Origin: an uncultured Chloroflexota bacterium
GTDB taxonomy: Bacteria > Chloroflexota > Anaerolineae > B4-G1 > DUEL01
Assembly (NCBI GenBank): GCA_937138275.1
Contig: CAKZOY010000152.1
Span: 1 to 6,659, forward strand
Direction: 5' to 3'
Length of the DNA stretch: 6,659 nt
Shown: in pieces, positions 1 to 6,659 of the stretch
Layout of the letters: every line of letters begins with the position of its first letter
Position numbering within the stretch: position 1 is the stretch's first letter
The notes under the pieces: generated by a model
What the model saw: the letters and a program-made list of their open reading frames with translations, nothing else
Databases searched by the model: none
What the model was told of the DNA's origin: nothing
Position numbers and translations under genes: made by a program

Positions 1-2109
<2,109 letters not shown>

Positions 2110-2115
2110 TCACAC

Positions 2116-2149
2116 CACAGAGACACAGAGGGCACAGAGAGCCACAGAG
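2116..2149 (+). repeat. Four CACAGAG units, spaced by 1, 2 and 3 bases
   Basis: Exact CACAGAG copies lie at 2116-2122, 2124-2130, 2133-2139 and 2143-2149. The spacers are A, GG and AGC. The block begins 6 bases after the stop codon of the upstream membrane-protein gene and ends 3 bases before the next heptamer array. I recall similar CACAGAG-rich blocks as dispersed repeats in several bacterial groups, but this was not checked. It shows no palindrome that would suggest a terminator. Confidence 0.85.
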
Positions 2150-2152
2150 TTC

Positions 2153-2194
2153 CGCTTTACGTTTTACGCTTTACGCTTTACGTTTTACTTTTTA
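2153..2194 (+). repeat. Heptanucleotide array, six units of CGYTTTA type
   Basis: Six units run without interruption: CGCTTTA, CGTTTTA, CGCTTTA, CGCTTTA, CGTTTTA and CTTTTTA. The unit length is the same as in the arrays at 12-294 but the sequence is unrelated and T-rich. The array ends 6 bases before the ATG at 2201 and takes up the space where a promoter and ribosome binding site would normally sit. Each unit junction gives a TAnnnT string (TACGTT, TACGCT, TACTTT), so it may supply -10-like elements by chance or by use. Confidence 0.93.
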
Positions 2195-2200
2195 CGCCCT

Positions 2201-3046
2201 ATGCCCGAGCCTGTGCTTTCCTTCCATGATTTCGGGGGCGACGGCCCCATCCTGCACATCGCCCATGCCAACGGATTTCCGCCGGGCACCTACCGCCCGC
2301 TGGCGGCGACCCTCACCGACCGCTACCGCGTCATCGGGCTACCGGCGCGGCCGCTGTGGCCGGGGAGTCGTCCCGAGGAGATCCGCGGCTGGCGGCCCCT
2401 GGGCGACGACCTGGTCCGCCAGTTGGACGGGCTGGGACTGCGGGGGATTATCGGCGTCGGCCACTCCATGGGTGGGGTGATGACATTGTGGGCAGCAGTG
2501 GCCCGCCCCGACCTCTTCCGAGCAGTGGTGCTGATAGACCCGGTCATCCTGCCGCCGCACTGGTTGCTCCTGGCGCGCCTGCTGCGGTGGTTCGGGGTGG
2601 AGCCGCGCCCGTCGCTGGTGCGTGGGGCGCTGTACCGTCGGCGCATATGGCCGAGCCGGGAGGACTGCTTCGCGTATTTCCGGACCAAGGTCTTCTTCGC
2701 TCGCTGGCCCGATGAGAGTTTGTGGGCCTACGTGGAGGCAGGCACCCGGGAGCGCCCCGACGGCGGCGTGGAACTGGTCTACCCGCCGGAGTGGGAGGCG
2801 CGCATCTTCACCACCGTCCCGACCGACGTCTGGCGCGACATCTCCCGCCTGCGTCTGCCGACGCTGATCGTCCGGGGGGAGCATTCGCAGACGTTTTTCC
2901 CCCAGGCCCAGCGGCGGATGGAGCGGTTGCTTCCCCAGGCCCGCTCCGTCGTCATCCCCGATGCCGGGCACATGGTGCCGCTGGAACGCCCGGCTGAGGT
3001 GGGCGCGGCGATCCGGGAGTTTCTGGACTCCCTCAGGGATCGGTGA
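2201..3046 (+). CDS. Alpha/beta-hydrolase fold protein, 281 aa
   Basis: This is a soluble, probably cytoplasmic, single-domain alpha/beta hydrolase of typical length. The substrate cannot be told from sequence. Visible landmarks in order are the N-terminal strand followed by HANGFPPGTY (22-31), which supplies the oxyanion region; the nucleophile elbow GVGHSMGG with Ser89; a strand ending LIDP (111-114); a cap-like region rich in Trp, Arg and Phe (about 120-210); LIVRGEHSQTF (222-232); and DAGHMVPLERP with the catalytic His257. The usual acid after the GE motif is missing, because the sequence there is Ser229-Gln230. Asp113 after the preceding strand could serve instead, as in some haloalkane dehalogenases. 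There is no Shine-Dalgarno site before the ATG, only the T-rich heptamer array. recF starts 58 bases downstream. Esterase, lipase, epoxide hydrolase or similar activities are all possible. Confidence 0.9.
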   Translation: MPEPVLSFHDFGGDGPILHIAHANGFPPGTYRPLAATLTDRYRVIGLPARPLWPGSRPEEIRGWRPLGDDLVRQLDGLGLRGIIGVGHSMGGVMTLWAAVARPDLFRAVVLIDPVILPPHWLLLARLLRWFGVEPRPSLVRGALYRRRIWPSREDCFAYFRTKVFFARWPDESLWAYVEAGTRERPDGGVELVYPPEWEARIFTTVPTDVWRDISRLRLPTLIVRGEHSQTFFPQAQRRMERLLPQARSVVIPDAGHMVPLERPAEVGAAIREFLDSLRDR

Positions 3047-3088
3047 ATCCCGGGCTGGCGTCCCCGTATTTCCCCTTCGTGCCCTTCA

Positions 3089-3104
3089 TGGTAAAATCAA
3101 ACCG
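3089..3104 (+). promoter_or_regulatory. Extended -10 promoter for a probably leaderless recF transcript
   Basis: TGGTAAAAT (3089-3097) matches an extended -10 box (TGn followed by TAAAAT at 3092-3097). Seven bases then lead to the A of the recF ATG at 3105, which is where transcription would be expected to begin. There is no Shine-Dalgarno sequence before this ATG. A weak -35 candidate, TTTCCC at 3069-3074, lies 17 bases upstream of the -10. Spacing and lack of a ribosome binding site together suggest leaderless translation; this is inference. Confidence 0.55.
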
Positions 3105-4319
3105 ATGCGAATCCGAAACCTGAGCCTGGAGAACTTCCGCAACTACGCCCGCCTGGAGATAGAGTGGCCCGACCGGCCCGTCCTGCTGGTCGGGGGAAAC
3201 GCCCAGGGCAAGACCACCGTCCTGGAGGCCATCTACTACCTGGCAACGGGCCGTTCGCCCCTTACCGCGGTGGACCGTCAACTGATCCACTGGGCGGCAC
3301 TGCGGGAAGGGCTGGCCTACGCGCACCTGCGGGCGGAGGTAGTCCAGCGCCAGCGCGTGCTGGAGATTGCCATCGCCCTTTCCCTCGCCTCCAACGCCAA
3401 TGGCAACGTTCGGCTTCAGAAGAGCGTCCGGGTGGACCGTCGCCCCCGGCGGCAGCGGGAACTGGCGGGGTGTCTGAACGTCGTCCTCTTCCTGCCGCAG
3501 GACATAGACCTGGTTGCCGGGCCACCGGCCGGCCGGCGCGACTATCTGGACGCGACCCTCTCCCAGGTGGACGCCGCCTATGCCGCCGCGCTGGAAACGT
3601 ACACAGAGACACTGCGCCAGCGCAACGCTCTCCTGCGCCACCTGGCGGAAGAGGGGGGCGATCCAGCCCAACTGGATCCGCTGGACGAGCAACTGGCACA
3701 CAGCGGGGTGGTCGTCGCCCAGGGGCGCCGCCGTCTGGTGGCCGAACTCTCCCGCCAGGTAGGCCCCGTCCACGCCGAACTGACCGGCGGGCAGGAATGG
3801 CTCCGGCTGGAGTACCAGCCAAACTTTGACCCCGCCCGCCCCCCGGGGTTGAACTACCAGATGCCCCTGACTCTGGAGATGCCCGACGGCCCGCCTGCGG
3901 GCGTCTCGGCCGAAGACCTGGAGCGGGCATTTCTCCAACAGTTGCGCCGACGGCGACAGGAGGAGATAGAGCGGGGAATGACCCTGACTGGCCCCCATCG
4001 GGACGAACTGCGTTTCATTGTCGGCGATGTGGACCTGGGGATTTTCGGCTCGCGGGGTCAGCAACGGACGGCAGTCCTGGCGCTGAAAATGGCCCAACTG
4101 GCCTGGATGAAGGAAAAAGTAGGGGATGCCCCCGTTCTGCTGCTGGACGAAGTACTGGCGGAACTGGACAGTCGGCGGCGGGCCTTCCTGCTCTCTCAAG
4201 TGGACCGGGTGGAACAGGCCATCCTGACCGCCACCGACCCGGAGATGTTCAGCCCGGCCTTCCGGGAACGAGCAGCGCTCTTCTGGGTGGAGGGGGGCAT
4301 TATTCGCCCGTATGGATAA
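3105..4319 (+). CDS. recF: DNA replication and repair protein RecF, 404 aa
   Basis: RecF is an ABC/SMC-like ATPase that binds gapped DNA and works with RecO and RecR to load RecA. The start at MRIRNLSLENFRNY matches the canonical RecF N-terminus; 48 in-frame codons upstream have no RecF character. Visible motifs are Walker A GGNAQGKT (30-37, Lys36), the RecF-typical TGPHRDEL (295-302), the ABC signature SRGQQRT (316-322), Walker B LLLDE (345-349, Asp348 and Glu349) and the D-loop AELD (352-355). All key residues are intact. At 404 residues it is somewhat longer than the 357-370 of E. coli and B. subtilis RecF, with extra sequence near 230-275. In many bacteria recF lies in a dnaA-dnaN-recF-gyrB cluster; here it sits between a hydrolase and a small membrane protein, so it is probably expressed on its own or with the gene downstream. 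Confidence 0.97.
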   Translation: MRIRNLSLENFRNYARLEIEWPDRPVLLVGGNAQGKTTVLEAIYYLATGRSPLTAVDRQLIHWAALREGLAYAHLRAEVVQRQRVLEIAIALSLASNANGNVRLQKSVRVDRRPRRQRELAGCLNVVLFLPQDIDLVAGPPAGRRDYLDATLSQVDAAYAAALETYTETLRQRNALLRHLAEEGGDPAQLDPLDEQLAHSGVVVAQGRRRLVAELSRQVGPVHAELTGGQEWLRLEYQPNFDPARPPGLNYQMPLTLEMPDGPPAGVSAEDLERAFLQQLRRRRQEEIERGMTLTGPHRDELRFIVGDVDLGIFGSRGQQRTAVLALKMAQLAWMKEKVGDAPVLLLDEVLAELDSRRRAFLLSQVDRVEQAILTATDPEMFSPAFRERAALFWVEGGIIRPYG

Positions 4320-4331
4320 AGCCGGGAAGTA

Positions 4332-4356
4332 CGGGCAGGGGTGACGCCTCTTCCCG
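4332..4356 (+). other. Intercistronic hairpin between recF and the next gene
   Basis: CGGGCAGGGG (4332-4341) can pair with CCTCTTCCCG (4347-4356) around a TGACG loop. This gives eight Watson-Crick pairs, one G-T wobble and one C-T mismatch. There is no T-run after it, so a standard intrinsic terminator is unlikely. An mRNA-stability or partial attenuation structure is possible, and so is chance in GC-rich sequence. Confidence 0.35.
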
Positions 4357-4371
4357 CACCGCATCCGGCGC

Positions 4372-4378
4372 AAGGAGG
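4372..4378 (+). promoter_or_regulatory. Strong Shine-Dalgarno site that fixes the GTG start at 4383
   Basis: AAGGAGG lies four bases before GTG at 4383-4385, and the reading frame has no other well-placed start. This contrasts with the hydrolase and recF, which have no such site. Confidence 0.8.
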
Positions 4379-4382
4379 ACCT

Positions 4383-4952
4383 GTGAAACGACTCTCGGCG
4401 TTCCTGCAACGTCTATCCGCCAGTTGGGTCGTCCTCATTGCCCTGGCCCTGCTGCTGTACTTCTTCCTCCGCGTCCTGCCGGACCAGGCGGCCCAGGTGG
4501 AGCGGTATGCGGGGGAGGTCGGTTCGCCGGACACCACCTTTGGGTATTCGGCCGCCGACCTGTACCGGATGGCGGAGGTATACGGTCCCGAGGGCCGCCA
4601 GGCGTACGTCCGGGCCCGCTTCACCTTTGACCTGGTCTGGCCCCTGGTCTATACGGCCTTCTTCGTCACCGCCATCGGATGGCTCTACCGACGGGCATTC
4701 CCGGCCGGAAGTCGCTGGCAACGGGCCAATCTGTTCCCGTTCCTGGCCCTGATGCTGGACTATCTGGAGAATGGCGCGGCGGCCCTGGTGATGGCCCGGT
4801 ACCCCTTCCCCACGCCGGTGGTTGCGGAACTGACCCCGGTGTTTACTGTGCTCAAGTGGATCGCGGTGAGCGGATGCGCGCTGTTGCTGGTCTGGGGTGG
4901 AGTTGGGGCGCTCTGGCGGTGGGGGAAAGGCATGGGTTACCGGCGCAGATAG
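4383..4952 (+). CDS. Uncharacterised four-helix membrane protein, 189 aa
   Basis: I do not recognise a named family. The protein begins with a short basic stretch and a helix at about 15-32. An exposed region of about 50 residues follows (33-82), containing YSAADLYRMAEVYGPEGR. Three more helices lie near 84-102, 115-138 and 153-178, and the tail is positively charged (RRR). Distinctive segments are FTFDLVWPLVY (80-90) and LDYLENG (125-131). Their acidic residues, Asp83, Asp126, Glu129 and Asn130, lie at or inside predicted helices, which suggests a conserved polar site in the membrane rather than a plain anchor. The start is GTG, chosen because AAGGAGG lies four bases upstream. recF ends 63 bases upstream on the same strand. 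The last 16 bases overlap the 3' end of the convergent M23 peptidase gene, so transcripts from the two would be antisense at their tails. Confidence 0.85.
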   Translation: MKRLSAFLQRLSASWVVLIALALLLYFFLRVLPDQAAQVERYAGEVGSPDTTFGYSAADLYRMAEVYGPEGRQAYVRARFTFDLVWPLVYTAFFVTAIGWLYRRAFPAGSRWQRANLFPFLALMLDYLENGAAALVMARYPFPTPVVAELTPVFTVLKWIAVSGCALLLVWGGVGALWRWGKGMGYRRR

Positions 4953-5878
4953 ACCAGCGGGTCCACCGGCACACCGTTGTGCCGCAGTTCAAAGTGGAGA
5001 TGGGGGCCGGAGGAACGGCCGGTACTCCCCGCCGCGCCGATGATTTCCCCCTGATTCACCCGCTGACCGACGACCACGGAGAAGGCGGAGAGGTGCGCGT
5101 ACCACGATTGCCACCCGTCCGCATGGTCTATCACCACCAGGTTGCCGTACCCGCCAGACGCATCGGCGAAGGAAACAACCCCCGCGGCCGCAGCGTATAT
5201 GGGATCGTACATCGCGGCCGCGATATCCAGACCGACATGGCGGGGGTTAGAGGGGTCGCGGAAGTACCAGCCCGAAATGGCCTGCCGGGGCGACGGCCAG
5301 ATGAACCCCGAACCGAGATCGCCGGAGGGAAGTTCCTCCAACGGCCATCCGGCGGGCGGCCCGCCGGTGTACACCTCCGGGCGGGTCAGGAAGCGCTCTT
5401 CGGAGAGGGTGACCAGCAGCGTGTAGCGCCCCGGCGTACCGGATAACCCGTCCAGCCGCAGGAGATAAGAGCCGGTCTGGGGAAGTTCCTGCTCCACGAT
5501 ATACGGGGGGAGGGTCACCGTGCCCTCCTGTTCCACCAGAAGGGTGCCGTCGGGAGCGATGAGGGTCGCCTTGAGAGCCGCCTCGGGGCCGGAGGCCGTA
5601 CTGGGGCGGAACCAGACCTCCACGGTCGCCAGGGAAGGGTCATCCGGATTCCCGCCGACCGCGGCGAAGACCCAGCGGTCGGTCTCTCCCTCTTCCAGTG
5701 TCCCCTCCACCGCTTCCCCGGGGATCAGCAGCGACTGGGGTGGAGGACTGGACTGAGAGAGCGCGGCGAGGTCACCATCGGGAGAGCCTCCGCTGTTCCC
5801 TTCCGGAGCACTGCCGTGACACGCGGCCAGCAGCGCCGCCAGAATCAGCGCACCGGCCCGCCAGACCAGGCCCTTCAT
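4937..5878 (-). CDS. M23 family metallopeptidase lipoprotein with a PPC-like domain, 313 aa
   Basis: This is a predicted surface lipoprotein that cuts peptidoglycan cross-bridges or stems. The signal peptide ends in the lipobox LAAC (17-20, Cys20 acylated), followed by a Gly/Ser/Pro-rich linker to about 50. Residues 53-158 form a beta-rich domain resembling bacterial pre-peptidase C-terminal (PPC) modules, with EGTLEEGETDRWVF and GSYLLRLDG-type segments. The M23 (LytM-like) domain spans about 190-310. It has the zinc ligands His214 and Asp218 (HVGLD) and His295 (HLHFE), plus the catalytic-site His262 (YAHL) and His293. The full set is present, so an active enzyme is expected rather than an EnvC/NlpD-type degenerate one. 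The ATG overlaps the stop of the CBS-ACT gene as ATGA (5875-5878), and only a weak GAAGAG lies upstream, so translation is probably coupled. No other hydrolase, LysM or SH3 module is visible. Confidence 0.95.
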   Translation of the reverse strand: MKGLVWRAGALILAALLAACHGSAPEGNSGGSPDGDLAALSQSSPPPQSLLIPGEAVEGTLEEGETDRWVFAAVGGNPDDPSLATVEVWFRPSTASGPEAALKATLIAPDGTLLVEQEGTVTLPPYIVEQELPQTGSYLLRLDGLSGTPGRYTLLVTLSEERFLTRPEVYTGGPPAGWPLEELPSGDLGSGFIWPSPRQAISGWYFRDPSNPRHVGLDIAAAMYDPIYAAAAGVVSFADASGGYGNLVVIDHADGWQSWYAHLSAFSVVVGQRVNQGEIIGAAGSTGRSSGPHLHFELRHNGVPVDPLVYLRR

Positions 5879-6522
5879 TTCTCTTCTATCCCCCGTTCCC
5901 AGACGTGGCGGATTTCCACCTGCGGGTCGTCCCGGATTGCCTCCAGCAATGTCCCCCGGTCCACGCCTTCCACCCGCAGGGTCAGGTCCATCTGGCCGGT
6001 ATGACCCGGCGAGTGGGAGACGACGGAGCAGATGTTGCCGCCCACGGCGGCGATGCGTCCGGCCAGTTTCGCCAGTTCTCCGGGCCGATTCGGCACCCGG
6101 ACGGTGACCCGGATGGCGGCAGTATCGGCGCCCAGCGTCTCGGCGAACTGGGCGAAGATGTCGGAGCGGGTGATGATGCCGACCAGACGCCCGGTCTCGT
6201 CCACCACCGGCAGCCCGCTGAGATTGTGGTGGATCATCAGCCGGGCAGCCTCCTCCAGAGGATAGTCGGGGGAGACGGTCACCGCGGGCGGGCGCATCAC
6301 CTGTTCCACCCGATGTTGTCGCTGGAGCACGCCGGGGGGCGGGGCGGTAGCGAGGAAGAGTTTCAGTTCGTCCTCGGTCACCATCCCGACCAGGCGGCCG
6401 CTTTCGTCCACGACCGGCAGGTGGCAGAAGCCGCCGCTTTTGCAGATTGCCACTCCGGCCAGAGGGTCACTGCTGGGCCGCAGGGTAATGGGGTTCGGGG
6501 TCATCCGATCTCGTACCAGCAT
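5875..6522 (-). CDS. CBS-CBS-ACT domain protein (AcuB-like), 215 aa
   Basis: This is a cytoplasmic putative regulatory protein. The CBS pair would bind an adenine nucleotide and the ACT domain an amino acid or similar ligand. CBS1 covers about 2-60 (MTPNPITL, then HLPVVDESGRLVGMVTEDEL). CBS2 covers about 72-128 (VMRPPAVTVSP, then LPVVDETGRLVGIITRSDI). The ACT domain spans about 136-205 (VPNRPGELAKLAGRIAAVGGNI). This order matches B. subtilis AcuB, an acetoin-utilisation protein, but no acuA or acuC lies nearby, so the symbol is withheld. CBS2 keeps the nucleotide-contacting Asp121 in TRSD. CBS1 has Glu52 at the equivalent place, and its helix before HLPVV is about one residue short. The start is fixed by GGAGGA five bases upstream, with a promoter just beyond. 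The gene heads a two-gene operon with the M23 lipoprotein, which suggests its ligand state bears on cell-wall remodelling; that link is inference. Confidence 0.93.
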   Translation of the reverse strand: MLVRDRMTPNPITLRPSSDPLAGVAICKSGGFCHLPVVDESGRLVGMVTEDELKLFLATAPPPGVLQRQHRVEQVMRPPAVTVSPDYPLEEAARLMIHHNLSGLPVVDETGRLVGIITRSDIFAQFAETLGADTAAIRVTVRVPNRPGELAKLAGRIAAVGGNICSVVSHSPGHTGQMDLTLRVEGVDRGTLLEAIRDDPQVEIRHVWERGIEEK

Positions 6523-6527
6523 CGGGT

Positions 6528-6533
6528 TCCTCC
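6528..6533 (-). promoter_or_regulatory. Shine-Dalgarno site of the CBS-ACT gene
   Basis: On the minus strand GGAGGA stands five bases before the ATG at 6522-6520. It favours that start over the internal Met7. Confidence 0.8.
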
Positions 6534-6540
6534 GTATAGA

Positions 6541-6568
6541 ATTATACCCCGAAAAGGGGAGGGGGCAA
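6541..6568 (-). promoter_or_regulatory. Sigma-70-type promoter of the CBS-ACT / M23 operon
   Basis: The minus strand shows a perfect TATAAT (6546-6541) and a TTGCCC -35 candidate (6568-6563) separated by 16 bases. The expected transcription start is near 6534, giving a very short leader that still contains the GGAGGA site. The spacer contains CCCCTTTTCGGGG, itself a small palindrome and one arm of a wider inverted repeat. Confidence 0.7.
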
Positions 6569-6611
6569 ACCTGTGTTGTGAGTGGGCTTGTGCAACAAAT
6601 CCTTTTCGGGG
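6547..6611. repeat. 11-base perfect inverted repeat around and upstream of the operon promoter
   Basis: CCCCGAAAAGG at 6547-6557 is matched by its exact reverse complement CCTTTTCGGGG at 6601-6611, with 43 bases between. The first arm fills most of the -10/-35 spacer and the second lies about 33 bases upstream of the -35. The arrangement would suit paired operator sites or a stem-loop; no regulator is encoded next to it. Confidence 0.6.
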
Positions 6612-6659
6612 AGCAGCGTGCCCGTGAAAAAAGGGGAAAGTGGGGTTTGTGGGGGCGGC
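6569..6659. other. Right-edge non-coding stretch with G-runs
   Basis: No supported gene lies here. Apart from the second inverted-repeat arm, the notable feature is a G-rich tail: GGGG at 6633-6636, GGGG at 6642-6645, GGGGG at 6651-6655 and GG at 6657-6658, with a roughly 9-base rhythm (GGGGAAAGT, GGGGTTTGT). A possible GTG start at 6619 or 6625 opens a frame that runs off the edge after at most 14 codons, too short to judge. Confidence 0.4.

Noticed and set aside
2961..3104. Possible 48-codon N-terminal extension of RecF
   Set aside because: It overlaps the hydrolase's end in another frame, lacks RecF similarity, and the canonical RecF start MRIRNLSLENF begins at 3105.
3033..4409. Long minus-strand open frame opposite recF (458 aa)
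   Set aside because: It is an antisense shadow of a GC-rich gene with all RecF motifs intact on the plus strand. It shows no recognisable domain, and its end falls in the hydrolase/recF gap.
5698..6627. Plus-strand open frame of 309 aa opposite the CBS-ACT gene
   Set aside because: The minus strand has clear CBS and ACT domains, a promoter and a Shine-Dalgarno site. The plus-strand product is His/Gly/Gln-rich shadow sequence.
6619..6659. Start of a plus-strand gene at GTG 6619 or 6625
   Set aside because: At most 14 codons are visible before the edge, with only a weak GGGGAG upstream. G-run composition explains the open frame.

Overview
The window is GC-rich and gene-dense. It looks like a fragment of a bacterial chromosome, most likely from the Chloroflexota (Anaerolineae-like). 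That guess rests on three things: the style of the YfhO-type membrane protein, a recF that stands apart from dnaN and gyrB, and blocks of short heptanucleotide repeats. No marker gene fixes the taxonomy. The left edge lies only 11 bases before a repeat block and the right edge falls in non-coding sequence, so this may be a whole short contig whose assembly stopped at repeats.

Left part (1-2200). A 5'-truncated gene for a YfhO-type multi-pass membrane protein runs off the left edge. Its membrane region is interrupted by two facing arrays of heptamers: 17 G-rich-strand units at 12-130 and 16 opposite-orientation units at 183-294. The arrays stay open in frame with the rest of the gene. The gap after this gene (2110-2200) is almost entirely repeats of two further kinds: four CACAGAG units, then six CGYTTTA-type units that run up to the next start codon.

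Middle part (2201-4952, plus strand). An alpha/beta hydrolase is followed by recF and a small four-helix membrane protein of unknown function. recF encodes the recombination and replication-repair ATPase and appears to have its own extended -10 promoter placed for a leaderless transcript. The small membrane protein has a strong Shine-Dalgarno site, and a modest hairpin lies between it and recF.

Right part (4937-6568, minus strand). A two-gene operon runs toward the middle. The first gene encodes a CBS-CBS-ACT (AcuB-like) putative ligand sensor with a clear promoter and ribosome binding site. It overlaps by ATGA the gene for an M23 peptidase lipoprotein with a beta-rich PPC-like domain. The peptidase gene's 3' end overlaps the four-helix gene by 16 bases, tail to tail.

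Right edge (6569-6659). I see no gene here, only the second arm of an 11-base inverted repeat and a series of G-runs. There is no RNA gene, CRISPR array or transposase in the window. The most unusual content is the repertoire of heptamer arrays, especially the pair inside a coding frame.
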